Positions 1-5,961 are shown, numbered from the stretch's first letter. The stretch is 5,982 nt of DNA from Ignavibacteriota bacterium (GCA_003151215.1 PLXB01000133.1:1-5982); one strand, 5' to 3'. Program-made: numbers and translations. Notes: generated from the letters alone by a model not told the origin.

Positions 1-397
1 TTGCTCCCTGTTCGATCATCTTTTTCAGAACGGCAGTATCTACATCAGAGAGCTTATTAATATAGAGACAGCCTTTGCCTTCTTTGTATTTGCCGAGCTT
101 TTTGAGATGTATTTCCTGTCCGGCGGAATTCTTGATACCGTAAAGAGTAAGGTTCGCTTTGCGCGGCGAAAATCCTATCTTCATCCAATCAAGTTCTCTG
201 CCGCTGTCATATTTTAAGTGTATATTGCCGAAGCCGATTATAGCCGGTCCCCACATCTTTGGCTTATCGCCTGTAGTCGCCTGCATCATCTTCACGATGG
301 CAATGCTATCGGTGCGCTGCCCGGCATCTTTTATGCCATTCAAAAAATCATCGACGCTTGCTTCACTCTTCTTTGTTTTTAGTACTGCTTTTGCCAT
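1..397 (-). CDS. DUF1801 domain-containing protein (3' end cut by window)
   Basis: Reading the minus strand from the ATG at 397-395 gives 132 residues with no stop before the window edge, so the C-terminus is missing. The protein is small and cytosolic, with no signal peptide. It matches the DUF1801 (YdhG-like) family: a helical start with SVDDFL (14-19), then MWGPAIIGFG (48-57), a SGRELDW segment (65-71), GFSPRKANLTLY (75-86) and the closing LGKYKEGKGCLYI (101-113) followed by LSDVD (116-120). These are the hallmark blocks of the family in their usual order and spacing, and most members are about 125-145 residues long, so little is missing. The family's biochemical function is not established. 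The ATG lacks a clear Shine-Dalgarno sequence; an ATG 8 bases upstream is in another frame. The gene lies 56 bases downstream of the GNAT gene on the same strand, and a Bacteroidota-type promoter box lies in that gap, so it may be transcribed independently. Confidence 0.88.
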   Translation of the reverse strand, partial: MAKAVLKTKKSEASVDDFLNGIKDAGQRTDSIAIVKMMQATTGDKPKMWGPAIIGFGNIHLKYDSGRELDWMKIGFSPRKANLTLYGIKNSAGQEIHLKKLGKYKEGKGCLYINKLSDVDTAVLKKMIEQGA

Positions 398-429
398 GAT
401 GACATCGAGTTGGAAAGATTAATTTTACG

Positions 430-437
430 CAAATATA
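430..437 (-). promoter_or_regulatory. Candidate Bacteroidota-type -7 promoter box for the DUF1801 gene
   Basis: On the minus strand this reads TATATTTG, an exact match to the TAnnTTTG -7 consensus of the Bacteroidota housekeeping sigma factor. It lies 32 bases before the ATG at 397, which would give a leader of roughly 25-30 bases. The -33 element is not convincing: the nearest TTG is about 24 bases upstream, inside the end of the GNAT gene, which is somewhat too far. The box supports independent transcription of the DUF1801 gene but is a motif match only. Confidence 0.35.
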
Positions 438-453
438 CGGGGAGGTGAAGATG

Positions 454-732
454 CTATTCTTCAATCGCAAGTAAAGATTTGTACTCCGGATGCTGCTCTA
501 TGAATATGCTCACGGATGAGCAGCCGGAAATGATTTTCAGATGCTCAGCTTTAGCATATTCCAATCCATGTCGTACCAATGCAAAGGCAATACCCTGATG
601 CCGCTCACTCGGCGGGACAAAGGTACCAACGAGAGCCATAACGTCTCCATAAAACTCATAGGCAAGGTAAGCGAATTCCCCGTTTACCATAGCTTCAAAA
701 CGATTTCGCTCTTTGTTATTGGTGATAAGCAT
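454..732 (-). CDS. YidJ/NATD1-type GNAT N-acetyltransferase
   Basis: This 92-residue protein is a minimal GNAT-fold acetyltransferase of the COG2388 (YidJ/NATD1) type, predicted to transfer an acetyl group from acetyl-CoA to an unknown amine. The start NNKERNRFEAMVNGEFAYLAY (5-25) is typical of the family. It is followed by a strand and turn ending in TFVPPSERHQGIAFALV (37-53), whose R44-x-x-G47-x-A49 is the acetyl-CoA phosphate-binding loop. After the next helix come GCSSVSIFI (70-78), with the cysteine C71 common in this subfamily, and the conserved HPEY (81-84). The length is normal for the group. An in-frame TGA directly precedes the ATG at 732, so the start cannot lie further upstream. 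There is no clear Shine-Dalgarno sequence; a short ORF with a purine-rich site upstream overlaps the start and might couple translation. The substrate cannot be told from sequence. Confidence 0.88.
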   Translation of the reverse strand: MLITNNKERNRFEAMVNGEFAYLAYEFYGDVMALVGTFVPPSERHQGIAFALVRHGLEYAKAEHLKIISGCSSVSIFIEQHPEYKSLLAIEE

Positions 733-787
733 TCACAATTTGGTCAGCATTTTTATTCATTTTCTCTAGCTTTTTTACATTGACCAT
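716..787 (-). CDS. Possible 23-residue leader peptide overlapping the GNAT gene
   Basis: On the minus strand an ATG at 787-785 opens a 23-codon ORF (MVNVKKLEKMNKNADQIVNAYHQ by conceptual translation) ending at TAA 718-716. It therefore overlaps the first 17 bases of the GNAT gene in another frame. The purine-rich AAGAGAG (796-790) lies just upstream and resembles a ribosome-binding site, better than anything directly ahead of the GNAT ATG. The peptide is lysine/asparagine-rich, probably helical, with no membrane segment, and matches no family I know. It could be a translational coupling leader, the remnant of a lost gene, or a chance ORF in AT-rich DNA. A frameshifted N-terminus of the GNAT gene is less likely, because the GNAT protein already starts where its family normally does. 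Confidence 0.25.
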   Translation of the reverse strand: MVNVKKLEKMNKNADQIVNAYHQ

Positions 788-1029
788 ATCTCTCTTTTTA
801 GATAATTAATTTTAAAATTTCTTACGAATCCCGCGTATACAAAATACCAACCATCGTGAAGTGGTAAGGTAAAAAACGATAATAGTATTTAATTCATCCC
901 CATACATAACATTGTACCATTTCTTTTCGTAGATAAATTAATTTGTTTAGTATGTTACATATCCGGTCTGTAATGTGTCATTATATCGTTGGGACCATAT
1001 AATTACTTCATTTTAAGTTAAGAAGCACC
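788..1029. other. Divergent AT-rich intergenic region
   Basis: This stretch separates the minus-strand GNAT unit from the plus-strand T9SS-substrate gene, so it must hold promoters for both directions. On the plus side a sigma70-like promoter is visible at 975-1003. For the minus side I see only AT-rich DNA, including the self-complementary AATTTTAAAATT at 808-819, and no convincing promoter pair. I found no RNA gene or further ORF in it. Confidence 0.5.
975..1003 (+). promoter_or_regulatory. Sigma70-like promoter for the T9SS-substrate gene
   Basis: GTGTCA (975-980, four of six matches to TTGACA) and a perfect TATAAT (998-1003) are separated by 17 bases, the ideal spacing. The predicted transcription start near 1010 would leave a leader of about 20 bases before the ATG at 1030, which contains a weak AGAAG ribosome-binding site at 1021-1025. 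TATAAT hexamers are common in AT-rich DNA, and Bacteroidota often use a different -7 box, so this is moderate evidence only. Confidence 0.4.
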
Positions 1030-1332
1030 ATGAAATATTTTGCTGTTTTTTTCTTTCTTGCTTTGTTTGCAGTGAGCGGTCAGGCTCAGATTTCAATTGA
1101 TTTTCCGGATTTTATCGCTGTCCTGCATGACGAGAACAGTATTCAGAAATTTGCTGTCCCTTTCACTGCCACGAATCCTTCGGCACTCGCAACTCTGGTT
1201 GGGGACGGCGATACGAACATGACGTGGGATTTAACAGTGGCATCTTACACTGAGAAGCCGCAAGCCGGAATTGACACGGCAATGGTTTATCCAGTGACGC
1301 AGTCCTGGCAAACGATTCTGATTTCACTTTGA
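1030..1332 (+). CDS. N-terminal piece of the T9SS-sorted protein
   Basis: This 100-residue open frame starts at an ATG preceded by a weak AGAAG site (1021-1025). Residues 1-19 form a clear Sec signal peptide: a lysine at position 2, a long Phe/Leu/Ala core, and SGQA before the predicted cleavage at A19/Q20. The mature part starts ISIDFPDF and includes GDGDTNMTWDLTVASYTEKP (58-77). The true frame continues to about AMVYP (84-88); the last dozen residues (VTQSWQTILISL) are out-of-frame sequence read after the frameshift and are probably not part of the original protein. On its own this piece would be exported but lacks the sorting domain. Confidence 0.6.
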   Translation: MKYFAVFFFLALFAVSGQAQISIDFPDFIAVLHDENSIQKFAVPFTATNPSALATLVGDGDTNMTWDLTVASYTEKPQAGIDTAMVYPVTQSWQTILISL

Positions 1333-2099
1333 CTAACGAGGTAGTGAAGAATTTTGCGCCGAATGTGCCTACAAAGTACTCTTTTTTCCAATTTACAAAT
1401 GAAGGAATATTCGATCTGGGAATCACACAGGATAGCTCCGGAGCAGCATCGAAAATTATCGGATATAATCCTCCGCTATTTGAGGCTCGAATTCCCATGA
1501 GGTATGATTCGAGCTGGCAAAGCACCTCACATATTACCGGTGTGAGTCTAAAGCCGGGCGAAAGCCGGGTTATGTCGATCAAAGCAACTGTCGATGCCTG
1601 GGGCTCGATACAATTGCCGATGATGCCCTATGAGCTTCCTGCTCTTCGTGTAAAAAAACAAATAATTGTATTTGATTCGATGGAAGGAGTGAGTATCAGT
1701 ACCGATACTTCATACCAATATTATTTCTGCGGAAATAATATCTTTAGTGCAACGATCACTACGGACTCAAGAAATGTGATAAGAAGCGCAGAATATGCGG
1801 CACCAATCATAGCCCCTGGAGTGAGGACAGCAACTGACGGTTTCGGTTTGACCATAGCTCCGAATCCTGCTTATAATGCGGGCACAAAGGTTGTTTATAC
1901 GATAAAAAATGATGGTCCTGTTCAGATCGAAGTAATGGATGTACGTGGCTATACTATCCGAATGCTGCAGAATGAACGCGTTTCATCCGGAGAGCATGTT
2001 CTTGTTATAGATCCAGGCATGCTAAAGAGCGGAGCATACTTCATACGCCTGATATCTCCGGAAATGACGGCAATGAAGAAACTCATTATTTCCCGATGA
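1329..2099 (+). CDS. C-terminal piece with T9SS type A sorting domain
   Basis: The frame can be read from a TTG at 1329 as 256 residues, but this is only the first available start codon: the conserved reading frame continues upstream to about 1290, and there is no ribosome-binding site, so this is not an independent gene start. Residues about 20-160 form a beta-rich region that I cannot assign, with GITQDSSGAASKIIGYNPPL and a YDSSWQSTSH segment. Residues 172-256 are a T9SS type A sorting domain: FGLTIAPNPA at its start, VQIEVMDVRGYTIRML in the middle, then SGAYFIRL and the terminal KKLIISR. Such domains direct passage through the type IX outer-membrane translocon and are removed on secretion. 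Without the signal peptide of the upstream piece this fragment could not reach that system. Confidence 0.65.
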   Translation: MTNEVVKNFAPNVPTKYSFFQFTNEGIFDLGITQDSSGAASKIIGYNPPLFEARIPMRYDSSWQSTSHITGVSLKPGESRVMSIKATVDAWGSIQLPMMPYELPALRVKKQIIVFDSMEGVSISTDTSYQYYFCGNNIFSATITTDSRNVIRSAEYAAPIIAPGVRTATDGFGLTIAPNPAYNAGTKVVYTIKNDGPVQIEVMDVRGYTIRMLQNERVSSGEHVLVIDPGMLKSGAYFIRLISPEMTAMKKLIISR

Positions 2100-2102
2100 G
2101 TT

Positions 2103-2135
2103 CTTCAGTGAAGTTTTCATTATAAATATTATAAT
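2103..2135. terminator. Weak inverted repeats between convergent genes
   Basis: The 54-base gap between the two convergent stop codons holds two small dyads. CTTC-AGT-GAAG (2103-2113) is followed by TTTT and could act on plus-strand transcripts, but the stem has only four pairs. ATTATAA-ATA-TTATAAT (2119-2135) is a perfect seven-pair inverted repeat made entirely of A and T, so it would be unstable. Its position between convergent genes suits a bidirectional terminator, but neither dyad is strong. Confidence 0.25.
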
Positions 2136-2153
2136 AATTGCAGGCTGATTAGC

Positions 2154-3614
2154 TCACTTTACCTTCATCGCATTTTCTAAATCCGCAATGTCGAAGGCAG
2201 ATTTCAATCCGTATTTTGTGACGGGCCACGCTTGCACGATGGTTGCGACATCGAGATTACGCTCTTTGATGGAGTTATAAAGTCCTGCTTGTCTGGAACT
2301 GGCCTTGGCGGCAGCGGCGTCTTTTTTTATCCATGCAAGATCTCCCTCGAACACCATTTTCTCCAGCGGGAAATAAAAGATCGAATAATCCAGAGTATGA
2401 TCAGATTTTTTGCCGATCTGATATATTGTCATCGAATATTTGCCATCGGAGATCGTCATGCTGTCTCGTAAGACTTCGGTGTGCAATGCTCTTGGCTGCA
2501 ATTGCAGGCTATCTGGTTCGAGGGAGTGTTTTGCATTTGACAGATACGGGACGTATACCGAGTCGCATTCAGGACAAACGATGGTTACTCCTTTATGAAT
2601 GAATGGCCTGACCCCGCCGAGATACCATGGATGCCAATGTCCGTAGGTAAAATATTTTATCGGCTTCTGTGGCGCAATCTCACGGGCGGCGTCAATAAGC
2701 AATTCTCCATTGGCGCTTGTCAGGGGAGATTCGGCAATGACGAGGAAATTCCCGAACTCAACGATCATCGCCTTCGAATCGGCGTGTTTGAACGTGACAA
2801 AGTGAATATGATCGCTGAATTTAGATAACGTTACTGTATCGGAAGTCTCTTTTTCATCGGCTTTGATACTGAAGTTCGCTGGCGTCTTCAAGAATCGGAC
2901 ACCTTCTGAAATAATAGCCGCAGAAGAAATCGTTAGCGTATCGTGCACCATGCCATTCATTTTTTCAATATATACGGTCTTTGCGAAGTTGATATTATTT
3001 TCAGAAGAATAATTGTCATAAAGAAAAGAATTAACTACATCACCATAAATATCGTCATGACTGAGCATTGTTATTTTCGAGATCAGAAAATTTCCTCTTC
3101 GGATGAATAGCCGGACGATCGTTTTGCCGATCGTTGTGTTATAAACTGCGAAGGACTGATTACTTTCTTTATCTGGTTGAATCTTATGCTGAAGGAAATA
3201 ATGGATGAGAATGACGGGCGAATAGCGAGCTGATTCGAAAGTATATTCAATGACATCTCTTTGAGTGACCAAAGAAAATGACGTATCACCGAAATCCATT
3301 GAAAGCAATGCTGATGGATCAAACTGAGTTAACGAAGCAAATTTCTCCCTCTTTCCTTGAATGGTATCATGTTTAAGGAATCGGTCAGAATTGATCCAAA
3401 GCTGGCCGAAAGGAGCTGAGCGATAAGTCTGCCATGGTACCATGCTATGATAAAGTCGGTTGATAGATTCGCGATAAGAAAGAGTCAGATATTTTTCATG
3501 CAGAGATTGCCCTTGCTTTTTCCAGCATTGAGCTAAGTAATCCTCTTTGGCAAATAAAGAGGAAGCTGAGAGGAAAAAAAATCCTGTTGCTAAGAGTATG
3601 ATTGTCCGTTTCAT
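2154..3614 (-). CDS. Exported metallo-beta-lactamase-fold protein with degenerate metal site
   Basis: This is a 486-residue exported protein. Residues 1-22 are a Sec signal peptide (MKR, then a hydrophobic stretch ending SSLFA). Residues about 23-265 are a beta-rich N-terminal part without a recognised catalytic motif. Residues about 270-470 show the metallo-beta-lactamase layout: MIVEFGNFLVIAESPLT (283-299), PIKYFTYGHWHPWYLGG (318-334), VTIVCPE (343-349), DHTLDYSIFYFPLEKMVFEGD (405-425) and DVATIVQAWP (455-464). Compared with the usual HxHxDH motif, H326 and H328 are kept, but the Asp is W330 and the last His is Y331. H406 and the bridging D425 are kept, while the final His position appears to be W463. 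A normal two-zinc hydrolase site is therefore unlikely; a one-metal site, an altered chemistry or a binding role is possible. It is convergent to the T9SS gene and divergent from the NTF2-like gene. It should not be read as a resistance enzyme. Confidence 0.75.
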   Translation of the reverse strand: MKRTIILLATGFFFLSASSLFAKEDYLAQCWKKQGQSLHEKYLTLSYRESINRLYHSMVPWQTYRSAPFGQLWINSDRFLKHDTIQGKREKFASLTQFDPSALLSMDFGDTSFSLVTQRDVIEYTFESARYSPVILIHYFLQHKIQPDKESNQSFAVYNTTIGKTIVRLFIRRGNFLISKITMLSHDDIYGDVVNSFLYDNYSSENNINFAKTVYIEKMNGMVHDTLTISSAAIISEGVRFLKTPANFSIKADEKETSDTVTLSKFSDHIHFVTFKHADSKAMIVEFGNFLVIAESPLTSANGELLIDAAREIAPQKPIKYFTYGHWHPWYLGGVRPFIHKGVTIVCPECDSVYVPYLSNAKHSLEPDSLQLQPRALHTEVLRDSMTISDGKYSMTIYQIGKKSDHTLDYSIFYFPLEKMVFEGDLAWIKKDAAAAKASSRQAGLYNSIKERNLDVATIVQAWPVTKYGLKSAFDIADLENAMKVK

Positions 3615-3786
3615 AAAATGATAATTTGCACAAGAGAATCCCTATTTAGTGTAGAACGATTTAAGACATTGAAAGTTACAAAATCGTCACCCATACACTG
3701 TAGAATGAAAGCGGGTGATATGGAATTCAGCTTTTGGATTTTCTGTTGAAGTAAGTCGCCATAATTTTTTAACGTTCGGAGCTACG
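3615..3786. other. Divergent intergenic region with short repeats
   Basis: This region separates the MBL-fold gene (minus) from the NTF2-like gene (plus). It holds an inverted repeat, ACGATTT (3656-3662) and AAATCGT (3681-3687), with 18 bases between the arms. It also holds a 12-base direct repeat with two mismatches, AGTGTAGAACGA (3648-3659) and ACTGTAGAATGA (3697-3708), 49 bases apart start to start. Either could be an operator serving both directions, but short matches of this kind arise by chance. I see no convincing promoter pair for either gene. Confidence 0.3.
3778..3781 (+). promoter_or_regulatory. Shine-Dalgarno site that fixes the NTF2-like start
   Basis: GGAG lies five bases before the ATG at 3787, the ideal distance. 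The same frame is open back to a GTG at 3715, which would add 24 residues, but that GTG has no such site at proper spacing and the extra residues fall outside the NTF2 fold. The site therefore favours 3787 as the true start. Confidence 0.6.
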
Positions 3787-4197
3787 ATGAGTCTGAAATT
3801 AGCACAGGAATTCGCAACATTATTAAATAGCAACCGGTATGATGAAGCGTCGCAATTCATTGGCGAGAACTGCGACTACCATTATTCGGAAGGAAATTAT
3901 CACGGTCGAAATAATATTATTTCAATATTCTGTCTGAATCATCGGGAATCGAAAAAAATATTCGATGAAACCAACTATTCATCAGTAGTCGAAGAATTGC
4001 CTGACGGAAATTACAGGATCAGTTTCGTAGATAAGATTCGAAAAGATCATAAGTGGCACGAATTCCGGAGCCTTCAAATTCTCACAATAAAGGAAAACCA
4101 GATCGTTAATATCCGCCATTCCGAGATCCCGGGAGAAATGGAATCGCTGAGATTGTTCTACAGTATTGCGAGTTCTCAAAAAATGAATCTGCCATAA
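3787..4197 (+). CDS. NTF2/SnoaL-like family protein
   Basis: This 136-residue cytosolic protein has the size and pattern of single-domain NTF2-like (SnoaL-type) proteins, which form a cone-shaped alpha+beta pocket and serve as small-molecule enzymes, binding proteins or stress-linked proteins. An opening helix LAQEFATLLNSNRYDEASQF (5-24) leads into CDYHYSEGNYHGRNNIISIF (29-48), the usual first strand, glycine turn and helix. Two or three strands follow: YRISFVDKIRKDHKWHEFRS (76-95), LQILTIKENQIVNIRHSEIP (96-115) and a short tail. The ATG at 3787 is chosen because of the GGAG five bases upstream; a GTG 72 bases earlier is in frame but unsupported. It lies 86 bases upstream of the serine hydrolase on the same strand, without a clear terminator between, so the two might share a transcript. 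The ligand or reaction cannot be inferred. Confidence 0.75.
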   Translation: MSLKLAQEFATLLNSNRYDEASQFIGENCDYHYSEGNYHGRNNIISIFCLNHRESKKIFDETNYSSVVEELPDGNYRISFVDKIRKDHKWHEFRSLQILTIKENQIVNIRHSEIPGEMESLRLFYSIASSQKMNLP

Positions 4198-4272
4198 GGT
4201 CACTCAATATCTTGAAACTTCTCAAACACTTTGTGTACAACCGCAGCAAATTCGTACTTCATTATCTATTCT

Positions 4273-4278
4273 TATAAT
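4273..4278 (+). promoter_or_regulatory. TATAAT directly ahead of the serine hydrolase ATG
   Basis: A perfect TATAAT ends five bases before the ATG at 4284. Used as a -10 box it would start transcription at or next to the ATG and give a leaderless message, which would fit the absence of a ribosome-binding site. The best -35 candidate, TTCGTA (4251-4256), matches three of six bases with a 16-base spacer, so the promoter is weakly supported. Confidence 0.2.
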
Positions 4279-4283
4279 TTCAT

Positions 4284-5630
4284 ATGACTAAAAAATTAAC
4301 CCTTTTCCTGCTGACATACTGTTTTGCTTTCCCTCCTTTTGCTGCAGCACAGAAGGTGAATACTTCCAAGCTCGATAGCCTCTTCAATTCGCTCGATAAA
4401 AAAAATAAGGCAATGCTCTCGGTAAGGATATCCAGGAACGGCAAGGAGCTTTATAGCCGGTCGATCGGCTATGCAACGATCAATGGTTCGAAGAAGATCA
4501 AAGCATCTTCGGATACGAAATACCGTATCGGTTCTGTTTCGAAGATGTTCACGGCAGCGATGATCTTCCAGTTGATCGAAGAAAACAAACTTTCTCTGAC
4601 CACTCCTCTTTCGGATTTCTTTCCACAAGTACCGAATGCAAAATCCATTACGATTGGGAACATCCTGAATCATCATAGCGGCATCCATGATTTTACCCGA
4701 GATTCAACATATCAGGATTGGATGACTCTTCCCAGAACTCACGAACAAATGGTATCAACTATCATTGCGGGAGTGCCTGCTTTTTCACCGGGTGAAAAAG
4801 GCCAGTATAGTAATTCGAATTACGTTTTGCTTGGCTATATTATCGAGAAGATCACGGGTGATAGTTATGATAAAGAGTTGAATAAAAGAATTATTTTAAA
4901 ACTCGGGTTAAAAAATACATACTATGGCGGTAAAATAGATTCGAAACACAAAGAAGCCTCTTCATACGAATACCAAGACGGTAAATGGGTGGAGGGACCT
5001 GAAACTGATATGAGCATTCCGGGCGGAGCAGGGGCGATCGTCTCGACACCAAAAGATCTGAGCATATTTATCGATGGATTGTTCAAACATAAATTGATGA
5101 GCGATAGCAGTCTTGGGATGATGACGACGTTGACCGATACGTATGGAATGGGAATATTCAAGTCTCCGTTTTATCAGAAGTATTCCTTCGGCCATACAGG
5201 GGCCATTGATGACTTCACGGCGGCACTTGATTACTATCCCGAAGATAGCACGGTCTTGGCGATGACCTGCAACGGTCTTAATTACAAGATGAACAGTATT
5301 GCAATCGGTACGCTGAGTATTTATTATGATATACCTTATGCGATCCCTACATTCAAAACAATTGAGATCAATCCGGAAAAACTTGCTGCATACGAAGGAA
5401 TCTATTCTTCGAAAACGATTCCGATAAAGCTTGCCATAAAAATAGATGGTGGCACCTTAACAGCTCAGGCAACCGGCCAGTCTCCTTTTCCGCTGGAGGC
5501 TTTAAGCGACTCAAAATTTCAATTCGAGGATGCGGGAATCGAGATCGCCTTTCATATTTCGGAAGATAATAAGGTTGACCATTTGACGATCACTCAGAGA
5601 GGGCAACCTCAAGTTTTCGAAAAAGAATAA
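4284..5630 (+). CDS. Exported serine hydrolase, class C beta-lactamase family
   Basis: This 448-residue protein belongs to the beta-lactamase/transpeptidase-like family (PF00144), which includes class C beta-lactamases, D-amino-acid peptidases and EstB-type esterases. Residues 1-22 are a signal peptide ending FAAA|Q by my reading (cleavage near A22/Q23). All three catalytic motifs are present: S84-V-S-K87 (SxxK, in RIGSVSKMFT), Y175-S-N177 (YxN) and H304-T-G306 (the KTG position). The conserved ILNHHSGI (127-134) and PGGAGAIVSTPKDLS (246-260) segments also fit. After about residue 365 comes a beta-rich C-terminal extension (LAAYEGIY to the end) like the DUF3471-type domain found on many such hydrolases. 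The enzyme should act in the periplasm, or on the outer membrane, by acyl-enzyme chemistry. Beta-lactam resistance is not implied: peptidase or esterase activity is at least as likely. No Shine-Dalgarno is visible, and a TATAAT lies only five bases before the ATG. Confidence 0.88.
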   Translation: MTKKLTLFLLTYCFAFPPFAAAQKVNTSKLDSLFNSLDKKNKAMLSVRISRNGKELYSRSIGYATINGSKKIKASSDTKYRIGSVSKMFTAAMIFQLIEENKLSLTTPLSDFFPQVPNAKSITIGNILNHHSGIHDFTRDSTYQDWMTLPRTHEQMVSTIIAGVPAFSPGEKGQYSNSNYVLLGYIIEKITGDSYDKELNKRIILKLGLKNTYYGGKIDSKHKEASSYEYQDGKWVEGPETDMSIPGGAGAIVSTPKDLSIFIDGLFKHKLMSDSSLGMMTTLTDTYGMGIFKSPFYQKYSFGHTGAIDDFTAALDYYPEDSTVLAMTCNGLNYKMNSIAIGTLSIYYDIPYAIPTFKTIEINPEKLAAYEGIYSSKTIPIKLAIKIDGGTLTAQATGQSPFPLEALSDSKFQFEDAGIEIAFHISEDNKVDHLTITQRGQPQVFEKE

Positions 5631-5649
5631 CCGGCATAGACTTACCGCC

Positions 5650-5961
5650 TTATTGACCGTTCGCAACATCAACAAGAAATCCCGCATCTTCGGCGCTTAG
5701 AAGATCAAACTCCCTTCGCCTGAGATTCGGTTTATTCGCATTGCGGATTTGCTCTATCGTGACAGTCGTTAGATGTTCGACGTGATTGAATAGAATCGAA
5801 TTGATCTTTGCTTCTTTTGAATGGATTATGCTCCGCTCAGTACCAAGAGCTTCTCCAACCTGTTGGTACTTACTTTTAGGCGAATGTATACAGACAACAA
5901 AGACGGCATAGCTCAGTGCTGCCTGAGATACTAATAGACCTGCGAGCTTCCACTTTTTCAT
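5650..5961 (-). CDS. Small membrane-anchored protein of unknown function
   Basis: This 103-residue protein starts MKKWK, followed by a hydrophobic segment (about residues 6-24, LAGLLVSQAALSYAVFVVC). The segment is either a single-pass inward anchor or a signal peptide, so the rest would lie outside the cytoplasm. C24 is preceded by FVV rather than a small residue, so it is not a good lipobox. The remainder is polar and probably mostly helical, with SKEAKINSILFNHVEHLTTV (48-67) and a basic NLRRREF patch (79-85). I recognise no family. The start is well supported: AGAGGGAG (5977-5970) lies eight bases before the ATG, the best ribosome-binding site in the window. The gene is convergent with the serine hydrolase, stop codons 19 bases apart, with no obvious terminator between them. 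Its promoter lies beyond the window edge. Confidence 0.6.
   Translation of the reverse strand: MKKWKLAGLLVSQAALSYAVFVVCIHSPKSKYQQVGEALGTERSIIHSKEAKINSILFNHVEHLTTVTIEQIRNANKPNLRRREFDLLSAEDAGFLVDVANGQ

Larger units (their letters stand above)
1030..2099 (+). pseudogene. Frameshifted gene for an exported T9SS-sorted protein
   Basis: Two overlapping reading frames together make one gene. The first frame (1030-1332) has the signal peptide and N-terminal domain; the second, in the -1 frame, has the rest and a T9SS type A sorting domain at its end. Both frames are open only between 1275 and 1331, so the shift lies there. Restoring one base near 1291 gives a continuous protein of 356 residues: after AMVYP the second frame reads SDAVLANDSDFTLTNEVV, in register with the surrounding sequence. 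No X-XXY-YYZ slippery heptamer occurs in the overlap and no long homopolymer lies at the site, so programmed -1 frameshifting is not suggested. The intact product would be exported through Sec, then carried across the outer membrane by the type IX system and surface-attached or released. The internal domain is beta-rich and I do not recognise it. The break could be a true mutation or an assembly error. Confidence 0.75.

Noticed and set aside
159..422. 87-residue plus-strand ORF
   Set aside because: Antisense to the DUF1801 gene, whose conserved motifs on the minus strand are unambiguous.
808..819. Perfect palindrome AATTTTAAAATT
   Set aside because: Only A and T in an AT-rich intergenic region; likely chance and too weak for a terminator.
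1282..1332. Programmed -1 ribosomal frameshifting in the T9SS gene
   Set aside because: No X-XXY-YYZ slippery heptamer is in frame anywhere in the overlap; a one-base deletion or sequence error explains it better.
1163..1582. 139-residue minus-strand ORF
   Set aside because: It lies antisense across both pieces of the T9SS-sorted gene, has no recognisable domain, and its translation looks like an antisense shadow.
3715..3786. GTG at 3715 as start of the NTF2-like gene
   Set aside because: It adds 24 residues outside the fold and lacks a well-spaced ribosome-binding site, while the ATG at 3787 has GGAG five bases upstream.
4296..4688. 130-residue minus-strand ORF
   Set aside because: Fully antisense to the well-supported serine hydrolase; composition rich in Arg and Cys, typical of a shadow frame.
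2154..5630. A beta-lactam resistance locus, from the MBL-fold and class C-family genes
   Set aside because: The MBL-fold protein lacks key metal ligands and the class C family is mostly peptidases and esterases. They are on opposite strands, and nothing suggests a resistance cassette or mobile element.
5631..5649. Terminator between the convergent serine hydrolase and small-protein genes
   Set aside because: Only a three-base GGC/GCC pairing with a long loop could be found, and no T-run follows.
5889..5892. Lipoprotein lipobox at C24 of the small anchored protein
   Set aside because: The residue before Cys is Val and not Gly, Ala or Ser, so lipoprotein signal peptidase cleavage is unlikely.
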